A stretch of 53,842 nucleotides of DNA from an uncultured Clostridium sp. (GTDB taxonomy: Bacteria > Bacillota > Clostridia > Lachnospirales > Lachnospiraceae), in contig UQFC01000003.1 in assembly GCA_900540335.1 (NCBI GenBank), forward strand, positions 1 through 53,842, written 5' to 3'. Positions 15,817-24,153 of the stretch are shown piece after piece. The first letter of the stretch is position 1. Each line of letters begins with the position of its first letter. Below the pieces are notes generated by a model. That model was not told where the DNA came from. It did no database searches and saw only the letters and a list, made by a program, of their open reading frames with translations. Made by a program: the position numbers and the translations under genes.

Positions 15817-16135
15817 ATGCTCTCCTCCTTCCGGAAACCTTCCACAAAGTCCCCGTTTCTTCTGCTTCATTCATAGCATACTTTTTTCTGAAAATCAAGC
15901 ATTCCCCGGCTGAAGAAACTGCATCTCATTTTCACACGTTTGCAGAACCTGTATACCTGCTGTCTTTTACTGTTAAACTATAACAGAAAAACAAGATAGT
16001 TTTTTGTAAATCCAGAATCTAAACAATTTCTGTTTTTTCTGATATACTAAAAAACAGTGTAAAAGTTTCTATGAAAGTACCCTATATCTGCAGCCAGATC
16101 GGAATGGTGCAGAAGAAAGAAGTGAACGACAGAAT
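15817..16135. other. Intergenic region between divergent genes
   Basis: A+T-rich, no gene. It must hold promoters in both directions. A TATACT at 16043-16048 with TAAACA 17 bases upstream (16020-16025) is the best plus-strand candidate. For the lipase gene no convincing pair of boxes was found. Confidence 0.5.
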
Positions 16136-17107
16136 ATGAAAGAACAAGAATTGAAAAAACTTCTTTGCCTGACTCCAGAAGAAGAACAGTATCTGACAGA
16201 AAAATTCCAGATTGCAGATGAGCATACTGCAGCAGAGCTTGAATTTGAACTATTTTTTCATAACCGTCAAATGATTGCTGTACGGCTGCTGGATGCAGAA
16301 GCAGGAATTCCCACGCACAAACACAAATACATTGAAATGTTTTATGCTTATTCCGGTTCCATTACCCATCAGATCAACGGAACCGAGATAACGCTCAACG
16401 AAGGGGATCTCCTGTTGATGAACCAATATGTGGAGCACAGCAGGCCTCCCGGAGAGAAAGGGAATCTCGGAATTGTTTTTATTATTCGTCCGGAATTTTT
16501 CGATATTCCCCTGCAGATGATTTCAGAGGAAAATGAAATCAGAGCTTTCCTTGTAAATTCTCTGCGCCAGAACAATCCTGTTTCCCAGTATCTTCTGCTG
16601 CATACCAACGGACTTCGGCTGATTCACAATCTTGTGGACAATCTGCTTCAGATTTCCTGTGAAAAACCCGGCAACGCGCTTGCTTTATACCAGTATACCA
16701 TGGGATTGATTTTTCTCCATCTGACAGACAGCTCTCACTGTATCAGCAGCAATTTTTTCCATGGTCACAGAGACACCATTATACGGGAAACTCTGAGCTG
16801 TATTGATTCCCATTACAGTACCGTAACCTTAAGCCAGCTGGCCGATGATTTCCACCAGCCCCTGTCCACCATGAGCAAAATTATCAAAGAAGAAACCGGC
16901 CATACATTCCGGGAGCTTTTGATGAAAAAGCGGTTCCAGATGGCTGTCCAGCTGCTTCTTGAGACGGATCTCCGGGTTGAGGAAATTGCCATTTATGTAG
17001 GCTACGAAAATCTCAGCTATTTTTACCGTCAGTTTAAAAAACGGTGCAAAATGACTCCGCGTCAGTACCGGCTGATTCATAAAAACGGATTCTTCCGCAG
17101 AACATAG
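16136..17107 (+). CDS. AraC-family regulator with cupin sensor domain
   Basis: A 323-residue protein. Residues about 40-130 form a cupin ('HKHKYIEMFYAYSGSITHQING', in two parts; 'LNEGDLLLMNQYVEHS'). The last 100 residues carry two HTHs: 'TLSQLADDFHQPLSTMSKIIKEETG' in pieces and 'RVEEIAIYVGYENLSYFYRQFKK' with 'TPRQYR'. Such proteins sense a small ligand with the cupin and activate nearby genes. The next gene in the same direction encodes an M28 peptidase, the most likely neighbour target. A terminator starts inside the last codons (17081). Confidence 0.88.
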   Translation: MKEQELKKLLCLTPEEEQYLTEKFQIADEHTAAELEFELFFHNRQMIAVRLLDAEAGIPTHKHKYIEMFYAYSGSITHQINGTEITLNEGDLLLMNQYVEHSRPPGEKGNLGIVFIIRPEFFDIPLQMISEENEIRAFLVNSLRQNNPVSQYLLLHTNGLRLIHNLVDNLLQISCEKPGNALALYQYTMGLIFLHLTDSSHCISSNFFHGHRDTIIRETLSCIDSHYSTVTLSQLADDFHQPLSTMSKIIKEETGHTFRELLMKKRFQMAVQLLLETDLRVEEIAIYVGYENLSYFYRQFKKRCKMTPRQYRLIHKNGFFRRT

Positions 17108-17134
17108 TGCTTCTGCGAGAGGATCCGTTTTTTA
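17081..17134 (+). terminator. Terminator of the AraC-family gene
   Basis: AAAACGGAT (17082-17090) pairs with ATCCGTTTT, inside which CGCAG pairs with CTGCG. Six T's follow. The left arm is part of the coding sequence. Confidence 0.85.
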
Positions 17135-17135
17135 C

Positions 17136-17163
17136 TTGCTTTCTTTTCTGCAAGTGATATAAT
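17136..17163 (+). promoter_or_regulatory. Promoter of the M28 peptidase gene
   Basis: TTGCTT (17136-17141), 16-base spacer, TATAAT (17158-17163), 32 bases before the ATG. Confidence 0.7.
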
Positions 17164-17195
17164 AAAGCCGATTAATCGACAGGGAGGCAATCAAA

Positions 17196-19226
17196 ATGGA
17201 GATACAACAGGAACTTCTGAATGCTCTTGACATAGATTATTCTTACCGGCTGGCCAAAAAAATGGAACAGTTTCGCACTCATCCCGAACTGGGATACCGG
17301 ACCTCAGGTTCCCGGGCGGAATTCCAGACAGGAGAAATGCTGAAAGAGGAAATGGAACGGATCGGTCTTTGCTCCGTTACCAAAGATCCCGTTACGGCAG
17401 ACGGCTGGGAATTTAAAAAGGCTCTTCTCTCCTACACCGCGCCGGATGGAGAAAAACGCTCTGTTCTCTTAGGTGCTTATCAGACCACCATGGTCACAGA
17501 CGGCCCCCGGGAATATCCCCTTTTGTATCTGGGCAAGGGTACGGAGGCGGATTACGAAGGCAGAGACGTATCGGGAAAACTGGTTCTGGTAGAAATCAAT
17601 CAGAGAGATGAATGGTGGATCAATTATCCCGTTTACCAGGCCCATTTAAAGGGCGCTGCGGCTCTGATTGCCGTTCAGAGCGGAGGATACGGCGAGATCG
17701 ACGATGAAGCGCTTAATGCCCAGGATATTGCCGGACCGGAAAACGCACCGGCCTTTTCCATTTCCAGAAAAGACGCCGCCCCCTTAAAGGCCATGCTGAC
17801 GGCAAACGAAAATACAGACTGTCCCGGAGAACTTCTTGTTACGCTTGATGCCGATACAAGAGTTACCCGCGGCTGCACCACCTACAACATAACCGGCACT
17901 ATTCCCGGTCTTCACCCGGAGCGGATGATTCTTCTGTCTGCCCATTACGACTCTTATTTCAGCGGATTTCAGGATGACAATACTGCCGTTTCCATGATGC
18001 TTGGAATTGCCAGAGCCTTGATTCGCAGCGGCTGTCAGCCCCGGAACACCCTTGTGTTTTGCGCCATGGCCGCAGAGGAATGGGGAGTTGCCGACTCCAG
18101 CTTTGACTGGTCCACCGGCGCCTATGAACAGGTTTTCACCGCTCATCCCGAATGGGCGGGAAAGGTCATTGCTGATTTGAACTTTGAGCTTCCTGCTCTG
18201 GCCCACGGAACCCGCGCAAGAATCCGCAGCTGCTACGAATACACCAGCTATCTGAATGAATTCCTCCGGCAGCTTCCTCCCCTTACAAAGGCATATCCGG
18301 ATGAAACCAGTGTAACAGCTCCCATCGAAACCTGGTCTGATGATTTTTCCATTGCCATTGCAGGCATCCCTTCTATGGTAAATGATTTTACAGGCGGCAG
18401 CTTTATGGAAACCCACTATCACTCTCAGTTTGACAACGATGATTATTATGACGAGGATGTGTACCGTCTCCACCACGAGCTGTTTCTTCTCCTTGTTCAT
18501 GAGCTGGATCAGACTGCCGTTGTTCCGCTGAATTTTGCCCCTGTCATGCGTCGGGCCGCAAAGGCTCTTGAATGCGAAGGGCCTAAGGAGGTTTCCGCCA
18601 GCTTTTCCTCACTGAAGAAGCTTCTTTCTCAGGCAGAGCTGTCTGCGGAAGATGCTTACAAAACCATTGAGAACACAAATCGCCAGTACCGTACCCTTTT
18701 GCAGGAGGGACACCTTTCGGAGGCAGAACAGCTTTTTGAAAATTCCCGGAAAGACGAAAGCCGTGCCTTAGAACTGTTTTTGCTGGCTCAGGATGAGCTT
18801 GTTCGGATTGACTGGTACGGCAATGTGTTTTATCCTCATGAAATTTTCATAAAGCGGCTGTCCCTTCTGGACAATGCGATTGAAAGCCTGAAGCAGAATG
18901 ATTTAAAGGCTGCTCTGGGAAGTCTGTATCAGCTGGACAACAATGCCTATGCTTTTATGTTTGATGAGCAGGTTTACAATCACTTTACCGATTACGCCTT
19001 CCACCAGCCGCGGGAACGTCTGAAATGGGGTTATCAACGGCTGCTTCCCCACCAGAATCTGTACCACCTGGTAAAGGCTCTTCTGGCAAAGGAAAAAACA
19101 AAAGCTTCTGATTTTCAGGAGGAAATCCGCCTTCTCACCCGTATCCGCACCACTCAGCTGGAGGAGCTTTCCATGGCTCTCGAGCAATTAAAAGCCCTGG
19201 CAGAGAAAGCCTTTCTTGTATGTTAA
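17196..19226 (+). CDS. M28-family metallopeptidase with PA domain
   Basis: 676 residues. An N-terminal stretch is followed by a PA-like insert (about 105-215, 'VSGKLVLVEINQRDEWW') and an M28 catalytic core: 'LSAHYDSYFSGFQDDNTAVS' gives the His, first Asp and bridging Asp; 'AMAAEEWG' gives the catalytic Glu pair; 'DLNFELPA' and 'METHYHSQFDNDDYYDED' supply the remaining metal ligands. The last 200 residues are helical, as in the dimer region of transferrin-receptor-like members. No signal peptide is seen, so it is probably a cytoplasmic aminopeptidase. GGGAGG precedes the ATG. Likely controlled by the AraC-type neighbour. Confidence 0.85.
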   Translation: MEIQQELLNALDIDYSYRLAKKMEQFRTHPELGYRTSGSRAEFQTGEMLKEEMERIGLCSVTKDPVTADGWEFKKALLSYTAPDGEKRSVLLGAYQTTMVTDGPREYPLLYLGKGTEADYEGRDVSGKLVLVEINQRDEWWINYPVYQAHLKGAAALIAVQSGGYGEIDDEALNAQDIAGPENAPAFSISRKDAAPLKAMLTANENTDCPGELLVTLDADTRVTRGCTTYNITGTIPGLHPERMILLSAHYDSYFSGFQDDNTAVSMMLGIARALIRSGCQPRNTLVFCAMAAEEWGVADSSFDWSTGAYEQVFTAHPEWAGKVIADLNFELPALAHGTRARIRSCYEYTSYLNEFLRQLPPLTKAYPDETSVTAPIETWSDDFSIAIAGIPSMVNDFTGGSFMETHYHSQFDNDDYYDEDVYRLHHELFLLLVHELDQTAVVPLNFAPVMRRAAKALECEGPKEVSASFSSLKKLLSQAELSAEDAYKTIENTNRQYRTLLQEGHLSEAEQLFENSRKDESRALELFLLAQDELVRIDWYGNVFYPHEIFIKRLSLLDNAIESLKQNDLKAALGSLYQLDNNAYAFMFDEQVYNHFTDYAFHQPRERLKWGYQRLLPHQNLYHLVKALLAKEKTKASDFQEEIRLLTRIRTTQLEELSMALEQLKALAEKAFLVC

Positions 19227-19307
19227 AACAGGAACGGAAAATAACGAAACTACAATTACAGAAATACCTTAGAAAGGAAAGGCAGACTGATCTTCTGCCA
19301 AATTTTT

Positions 19308-19946
19308 ATGGACAGTACAACGCTATACCGCGTAACCCGAGATGATTTACCAAAGCTGGAACTGCTGCTGAATCAATGTTTCGCCCACGATCCCCTTTAC
19401 GAAACTCTGATACCGGACCCGGATATCCGGGCCCGCCTGATGCCGGAGCTGTTCCACTGCGATATGACTGAATTTTATGAAACATGTGAAATATTTGCCG
19501 ACAGCCCTGAATTAAACGGCGTACTTGTGGTTTCTGATGAAGCAGAGCCCTATAATTTTATTCATTTTTATCTATCAGAAGCCAAGGCCCTTCTCCAGAC
19601 AGACACCTATCTCATCAAGGAGGATCCGACGCTTAAAACCTTCGGTAATTTTTTAAAAGGGGAGGATTATCTGAATTCCCGCTGGACAGAGCGCCTTCAT
19701 CAGAATCAGAGGCTTCACATTATTTATCTGGCTGTCAATCCCCAGATGCAGCATCATGGAATTGCAGCTCTTCTTCTGGATGATGCCATCAACTATGCAA
19801 ACCGCCATCAGATGATGATTTCACTGGAAACCCATAATGAAAAAAATCTGGAATTCTATCACCATTTCGGCTTCCGGCTGTATGACATTGTGGAAGCTCA
19901 CTTTTCTTTAAAACAATATTGTATGATAAAAGAGCCGGCTCTGTAA
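19308..19946 (+). CDS. GNAT-family N-acetyltransferase
   Basis: A 212-residue protein. Residues about 140-200 hold the acetyl-CoA site ('LAVNPQMQHHGIAALLLDDAI', in two parts; the R/Q-x-x-G-x-A/G loop is QHHGIA) and the end motif 'NEKNLEFYHHFGF'. The N-terminal half is typical of larger GNATs. Substrate unknown. The only ribosome-like sequence (AAAGGAAAGG, about 19271-19280) is far from the ATG, with a 6-bp hairpin (GGCAGA/TCTGCC) in between. It is 81 bases after the peptidase gene and may be co-transcribed. Confidence 0.85.
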   Translation: MDSTTLYRVTRDDLPKLELLLNQCFAHDPLYETLIPDPDIRARLMPELFHCDMTEFYETCEIFADSPELNGVLVVSDEAEPYNFIHFYLSEAKALLQTDTYLIKEDPTLKTFGNFLKGEDYLNSRWTERLHQNQRLHIIYLAVNPQMQHHGIAALLLDDAINYANRHQMMISLETHNEKNLEFYHHFGFRLYDIVEAHFSLKQYCMIKEPAL

Positions 19947-19985
19947 CGAACCGGCTCTCACTTTTTCTCACTTTTTCTCACTTTT
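19931..19985. terminator. Terminator with a triplicated T-tract
   Basis: AGAGCCGG (19931-19938) pairs with CCGGCTCT (19951-19958). It is followed by three exact copies of TCTCACTTTT (19956-19985). It ends the acetyltransferase gene, whose stop lies in the loop, and separates it from the convergent transglycosylase gene. Confidence 0.85.
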
Positions 19986-20770
19986 TAAATTCCGCCTGCA
20001 AATCCTAAAACAGGAGCTGTCTTTGCCCCGCCTGTCCTCTGCTCTGTCTGTACAGGAGCAGTCTGAGACGCATAGGCTGCCGCGCGGCTTTTTGTTGAAG
20101 AAGAGATTGGATGACCGCAGGCCTCCATCCTTCTTAATACCTGCTGCTGACGACGGGCCGCCAGACCCGGATTCCTGGTAGGTGCATATCTGGAAGGAGC
20201 ATTGGGAATGCCTGCCAGAAGCGTGCACTCATACTCATTCATCTGCCAGGGCTCTTTTCCAAAATATCCGCGGCTGGCATCTCCTGCTGTATGGTATCCG
20301 TCTCCGAAGGAAATGGTGTTGACATACAGTTCCAGAATCTCATCCTTACTGTACTTTCTCTCCAGCTCCAGGGCTGCGAATACCTCGGCAATCTTCCTCT
20401 CCATCTTCTTTTCCTGGCTGAAATACAGATTCTTGGCCAGCTGCTGGGTAATGGTGCTTCCACCCTCTACATACCGTCCTGCCCGGATGTCATTGACCAG
20501 AGCGCGGCAGATAGCAATCGGATCCAGACCGAAATGGCTGTAAAATCTGTGATCCTCTACAGAAACCACTGCATTCAGATAAGTATCCGGCAGCTCCTCC
20601 AGAGTGGTATAGCCTTCTTTGCTGCGAATGGAATCCACCATACTCTCCAGACTTGTCTCCGCAACTGCCGCCTGATACATCTCGTAACCCTGTCCGGCAA
20701 CGGTGAACCCGGTACAGGCTGCTGCAGCCATCATCAGTGCTGCCACATATCCGATTATTTTCTTTATCAT
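19985..20770 (-). CDS. Monofunctional peptidoglycan glycosyltransferase (GT51)
   Basis: 261 residues. A signal-anchor (MIKKIIGYVAALMMAAAACTG…) places the enzyme outside the membrane. The GT51 motifs are complete: 'SVEDHRFYSHFGLD' with the catalytic Glu, 'EGGSTITQQLAKNLYF', 'RKIAEVFAALELERKYSKDEIL' in two parts, and 'LYVNTISFGDG'. It polymerises lipid II into glycan strands. The transpeptidase domain of class A PBPs is absent; after about residue 195 there is only a low-complexity Ala/Thr/Gln tail, so this is an MtgA-like enzyme, or a PBP1 lacking its second half. The tail shows no domain. Confidence 0.88.
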   Translation of the reverse strand: MIKKIIGYVAALMMAAAACTGFTVAGQGYEMYQAAVAETSLESMVDSIRSKEGYTTLEELPDTYLNAVVSVEDHRFYSHFGLDPIAICRALVNDIRAGRYVEGGSTITQQLAKNLYFSQEKKMERKIAEVFAALELERKYSKDEILELYVNTISFGDGYHTAGDASRGYFGKEPWQMNEYECTLLAGIPNAPSRYAPTRNPGLAARRQQQVLRRMEACGHPISSSTKSRAAAYASQTAPVQTEQRTGGAKTAPVLGFAGGI

Positions 20771-20908
20771 TGTCCACCGCTCCTTTCATGGTTTTCTTCG
20801 TTTTCATCTTACAAAACTATTTTACCATGAAATTCCCGGCAAGACTTTACCATTCCCTTAGGGTTTCTGAAAGTATTTGAAACTTTCTGACGAATTTATT
20901 ACGAAGTC

Positions 20909-21703
20909 TTACATAAACTGATAAATATTATATGCACAAATCATCATAATCACTGCCATCAGGCCGATGAACAGTTTATTTACCATATTAGCGTCCATTC
21001 GTTTATTGACAATTCTTCCTGCTGCACCGCCAAGTATTCCGCCGCCTACCATAAGAATCAGAAGTCCGATCTCAAATTCCGGAACCGTACGGGTAACCAG
21101 TGTATTCACCAGACTGGTAATCTGGGAGAACAGAATAATGTACAGGGAGTTCTGAGCTGCTGTCTTGGTATCCATAGAGAAGAAATAAAACAGTACCACC
21201 AGGTTGATGGGGCCGCCGCCGATTCCCAGGAAAGAAGAACAGATTCCCAGAACAAGACCAATGGCAATGCATACCAGCGGATTTGTTACATGAAGTGTCT
21301 TAATCTGATCCTTTTTCAGCGTATAAATCATCGTTCCCAGAGTAATGATCAAAAGACAGAATGCCTGAATGGCGCCTACCTGATCCTTGTTGGCAAACAT
21401 ATTGGACAGATACTGGAACATCATTTTGCCCGCAACACCGCCGATTGCCGCGCCGATCGCCAGAGGAGTACCTGTCTTTAAATCAACCAGAGACTCTTTG
21501 CTCAGCCGCGCCTTCAAAACGGAATAACAGGACATGGAAAGTACCGTACAGCCGGATAAAAAGCTGATGCTGGCTACACTCAGTACCCCGAAAGCATCCA
21601 GAATCGGCTTAATCAGTACACCTCCGCCGATTCCGCAGATAGCTCCTACTACCGATGCGCCAAAGCTTACCCCAAGAAATATCAAGTACAAATATAAACT
21701 CAT
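20909..21703 (-). CDS. TauE/SafE-family membrane transporter
   Basis: 264 residues with about eight hydrophobic segments in two similar halves, each starting with a Gly-rich helix: 'GASVVGAICGIGGGVLIKP' and 'CSSFLGIGGGPINLVVL'. These paired GIGGG motifs mark the TauE/SafE family, exporters of sulfite, sulfoacetate and related organic anions. The substrate here is unknown. AAGGAGAAG lies before the ATG. It follows the FMN-binding protein gene with a 115-base gap holding an imperfect hairpin (about 21727-21779). Confidence 0.88.
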   Translation of the reverse strand: MSLYLYLIFLGVSFGASVVGAICGIGGGVLIKPILDAFGVLSVASISFLSGCTVLSMSCYSVLKARLSKESLVDLKTGTPLAIGAAIGGVAGKMMFQYLSNMFANKDQVGAIQAFCLLIITLGTMIYTLKKDQIKTLHVTNPLVCIAIGLVLGICSSFLGIGGGPINLVVLFYFFSMDTKTAAQNSLYIILFSQITSLVNTLVTRTVPEFEIGLLILMVGGGILGGAAGRIVNKRMDANMVNKLFIGLMAVIMMICAYNIYQFM

Positions 21704-21818
21704 AATGTTCTCTTCTCCTTCTCCTGCACAGGAAAACCCGCCCTTTCCGGAAACCGGCAGGTGCGGGAATCTCCTGTCTTATTTTTCGTGAAAAACATTT
21801 CCCCCCACAATTTTGTGA

Positions 21819-22559
21819 TTACTGCTCTAATGCAGCCTTCACTGCAGCAAACACGCCTTCAGAAGTAACGGTTGCTCCGGATACTGCGTCCACTCCTTCT
21901 ACAGTACCCTTTTCCAGGATCGCGCCGGTCAGCTCTTCCATGGCAGCTCCGCCGATTTCCGGAGTCTCTCCCTCTCCGGTTAAAATCAGAGCCGTAATGG
22001 TTCCGTTCTCATCTGCAGTCACCTGAGCCTGGATCTCTCCGCCAAAGCCCTTGGCTGTTCCTTTGAGCGCGCCCTCCAGTTCTTCCTTCACGGCCTCGGT
22101 CTCTTCTGCTTTGGTCTCCTCTGCTTTTGTTTCCTCAGCCTTAGTTTCCTCTGCCTTGGTTTCCTCCTCTGCAGTCTCAATTCCCATTGCTGATTTTACA
22201 GCGGAAAATACTGCTTCAGAAGTAATGGTTGCTCCGGATACTGCATCCACTCCTTCCAGGGTCTGGGCTGCTGTAATGGCCTCTGTCAGAGAAGACATGG
22301 CAGCTCCGCCGATTTCCGGAGTCTCTCCCTCTCCAGTCAGGCTCAGAGCGATAATTTTATCACCGGCCACTGTCACTTCTGCCTGAACCGGACCGCCAAA
22401 GCCCTCTGCCTCTCCGTTTACCACTGTGATCTCTGCGCCGCCGGCTGCCGCCTCCAGCCTGCTGTTCTGAATGGCCTCATATGCAGGACCAGACACAGCT
22501 ACTACTGCTGCTGCCGCTGCTGCCATCACGCCCAATCCAATGATATTTCCTTTGTTCAT
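21819..22559 (-). CDS. Exported protein with two FMN-binding domains
   Basis: The start at 22559 follows AGGGAGGAA. The 246-residue product has an N-terminal membrane anchor (IIGLGVMAAAAAAVVAV) and two FMN_bind domains of about 80 residues, ending in 'DAVSGATITSEAV' and 'DAVSGATVTSEGV'. The SGAT-x-[ST] motif is where ApbE attaches FMN through the Thr. Between them lies a low-complexity linker with four KAEET repeats. Both domains share long identical stretches (TGEGETPEIGGAAM), also at DNA level, showing recent duplication. It is probably an extracytoplasmic flavin carrier in electron transfer. A partner reductase is not in the window. Confidence 0.85.
   Translation of the reverse strand: MNKGNIIGLGVMAAAAAAVVAVSGPAYEAIQNSRLEAAAGGAEITVVNGEAEGFGGPVQAEVTVAGDKIIALSLTGEGETPEIGGAAMSSLTEAITAAQTLEGVDAVSGATITSEAVFSAVKSAMGIETAEEETKAEETKAEETKAEETKAEETEAVKEELEGALKGTAKGFGGEIQAQVTADENGTITALILTGEGETPEIGGAAMEELTGAILEKGTVEGVDAVSGATVTSEGVFAAVKAALEQ
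22085..22180. repeat. Pentapeptide-coding tandem repeat
   Basis: Short tandem repeats of about 15 bases encode (KAEET)n between the two FMN-binding domains; copy number of such repeats often changes. Confidence 0.75.
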
Positions 22560-22621
22560 TGATGTTCCTCCCTGTATTTTACTGTTGTTTTGTAACGAGT
22601 CAAAAGGGGACATTTTCCTGC

Positions 22622-22639
22622 CGTCCTGAACTGTTACGT
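22622..22639 (-). repeat. Dispersed 18-bp motif, copy 1
   Basis: CGTCCTGAACTGTTACGT lies in the leader of the FMN-binding protein gene. It recurs at 27791-27808 with one change, also upstream of a minus-strand operon. Confidence 0.7.
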
Positions 22640-22665
22640 TATTTTTTCGTTAAGACATCTCTATC

Positions 22666-22694
22666 AGCGTATCATTATCTGCTGTATTTGTCAA
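22666..22694 (-). promoter_or_regulatory. Candidate promoter of the FMN-binding protein gene
   Basis: TTGACA (22694-22689), 17 bases, then TACGCT (22671-22666), a weak -10 box. Confidence 0.5.
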
Positions 22695-22722
22695 TCTTTT
22701 AGCAAACAGGAATCGCTGGAAC

Positions 22723-23250
22723 CTAACGGAATTCCTCCATCCAGACCGCCTGCTTCTCTTCCAGGGACTTCTTCACATTCAGCACTCTCTGATTTTCTGA
22801 ACCGCGGAATTTCAGACTCAGATTCCTTTTCTCTGCCACAAATTTTCCATCCACCATCACATCAAAAAGCGGAATCAGCTCTCTGGTAACAGAGGATGCT
22901 TCCATCATCCTTCCAAGAATATCTTTTTCAAAATCATAACCTGTAAAGCACCAGATGGTTTTCTGCGGCAGACGTTCCCGGACTGCCCGGATAAAAGGCA
23001 GAAGGGCTTCCTGATTGGAAGGCTCCATCGGCTCTCCTCCCAGCAGGGTCAGTCCCTCAATATAATCGTGATCCAGACTGGAGAGAAGCTGTTCCTGAAC
23101 CTCTTGTGTAAAGGGCTTTCCAAACTGAAAATCCCATGCCTCCTCATTAAAGCAGCCCTTGCATCGGTGGGTACAGCCACTGACAAACAAAGACACTCTT
23201 ACTCCCGGTCCGTTGGCAATATCTACAGGCTTTATGGTTGCATAATTCAT
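22723..23250 (-). CDS. nrdG: Anaerobic ribonucleotide reductase activating protein
   Basis: A 175-residue radical-SAM enzyme. The cluster motif is 'SGCTHRCKGCFNEEAWDF' (Cys-x3-Cys-x2-Cys near residue 30), followed by 'LTLLGGEPMEPSN' and 'KTIWCFTGYDFE'. It generates the glycyl radical on NrdD so that nucleotides can be reduced without oxygen. AAAGGAAC lies upstream of the ATG. The partner nrdD is not in this window, and no NrdR box was found, so the activase seems to be separate from its reductase. Confidence 0.92.
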   Translation of the reverse strand: MNYATIKPVDIANGPGVRVSLFVSGCTHRCKGCFNEEAWDFQFGKPFTQEVQEQLLSSLDHDYIEGLTLLGGEPMEPSNQEALLPFIRAVRERLPQKTIWCFTGYDFEKDILGRMMEASSVTRELIPLFDVMVDGKFVAEKRNLSLKFRGSENQRVLNVKKSLEEKQAVWMEEFR

Positions 23251-23301
23251 AGAAATAGTTCCTTTCTCTGCTCTGTCAAATATGGTTTTACTGCTGGTTT
23301 T

Positions 23302-23330
23302 ATTATAACAGCACAGGAAATTCTATGCAA
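23302..23330 (-). promoter_or_regulatory. Promoter of nrdG
   Basis: TTGCAT (23330-23325), 17 bases, TATAAT (23307-23302) on the minus strand. Confidence 0.75.
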
Positions 23331-23350
23331 GCAATGCATTTTTCTTTTTG

Positions 23351-23396
23351 CAAAATGTAATATATATTTGACATTTTGTAATTTATATTTTATAAT
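23351..23396 (+). promoter_or_regulatory. Consensus promoter with overlapping inverted repeat
   Basis: TTGACA (23368-23373), 17 bases, TATAAT (23391-23396): a full-consensus promoter. CAAAATGT (23351-23358) and ACATTTTG (23371-23378) form a perfect inverted repeat covering the -35 box, a likely autoregulatory operator for the XRE protein downstream. Confidence 0.8.
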
Positions 23397-23473
23397 AAAA
23401 CCATACCAAAGACAGATACGCAGATTCCCTGCAAATCTCCTGTCAAAAGAAACGGAGGGAACCTTCATTTTCT

Positions 23474-23668
23474 ATGAAAAATCTTAAAATGAAAGCAGCC
23501 AGGGCTGCCCTGGATATGTCCCAGGGAGATCTGGCTGCCGCAACCGGAGTCACCCGGCAGACCATCGGTATGATTGAAGCCGGCGACTACAACCCGTCCT
23601 TAAAGCTGTGTCTTGCAATCTGCAAAGCTCTGGGAAAAACACTGGATGAACTTTTTTGGGAGGAATAA
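23474..23668 (+). CDS. Small XRE-family regulator
   Basis: 64 residues, almost all HTH: 'MKAARAALDMSQGDLAAATG' followed by 'VTRQTIGMIEAGDYNPSLKL' and 'CLAICKALGKTLDELFWEE'. This compact YgzD/Xre type usually sits before a small membrane protein gene, as here (two bases between stop and next ATG). It probably represses its own operon through the inverted repeat over the -35 box. The ribosome site GGAGGG is 14 bases from the ATG, somewhat far. Confidence 0.88.
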   Translation: MKNLKMKAARAALDMSQGDLAAATGVTRQTIGMIEAGDYNPSLKLCLAICKALGKTLDELFWEE

Positions 23669-23670
23669 TT

Positions 23671-24108
23671 ATGGATGAACGAATCAAAGAAACCTATCGA
23701 AAAATTTATGCAGAATTATTTGTTATTGTTTTATTTGCCTGCTGCATTTCCATGCTGATCAAATTTATATTTTTACACCGGTCCATGCCTGAGTGTATCC
23801 TGGAATTTCTGATTCTGACCGGATCACCGGTTTATATGGCAGTCCGCACCAGGATGCTTGGTGTCACCCAGGTTCCGTTTTTTCAGAACCGTTCCCGGCT
23901 TCGCCGCCGGACCGGACTTGCCGCCGGGCTTCTGACCGCACTTTTCGTGTTTGCCGCTGTCCGCCGTGCCCGGAATGACGACACGGATATGGTTTCTCTT
24001 GCCATATTTGGCGCTGCCTTTCTCGCTTCCTTTCTGCTGGCTCAGTCCATCTACAGAAAAGCAGAAGAAAAACGGCAGAAAAAGCTGGATTCCCGGTACG
24101 AGGATTAA
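23671..24108 (+). CDS. Four-helix membrane protein paired with XRE regulator
   Basis: The start at 23671 is set by GGAGG, which overlaps the end of the XRE gene. The 145-residue protein has four hydrophobic segments (about 17-36, 47-63, 83-99, 109-127) and a charged C-terminal tail (KAEEKRQKKLDSRYED). It resembles the DUF6773/DUF3796-like proteins that accompany small XRE regulators in Firmicutes; that assignment is from memory. No catalytic motif is visible. The pair may sense membrane stress or an unknown signal. Confidence 0.65.
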   Translation: MDERIKETYRKIYAELFVIVLFACCISMLIKFIFLHRSMPECILEFLILTGSPVYMAVRTRMLGVTQVPFFQNRSRLRRRTGLAAGLLTALFVFAAVRRARNDDTDMVSLAIFGAAFLASFLLAQSIYRKAEEKRQKKLDSRYED

Positions 24109-24153
24109 TCACTCCCATACGAAACATCCGCATTTTCTGCCTGTCTATTTTCT

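Noticed and set aside
19956..19985. CRISPR-like array
   Set aside because: Three direct 10-base copies without spacers are a simple tandem repeat. No cas gene and no CRISPR array was seen anywhere in the window.
22261..22330. Insertion sequence or mobile repeat from the repeated DNA in the FMN-binding gene
   Set aside because: The repeats encode homologous parts of two domains in frame, explained by internal gene duplication.
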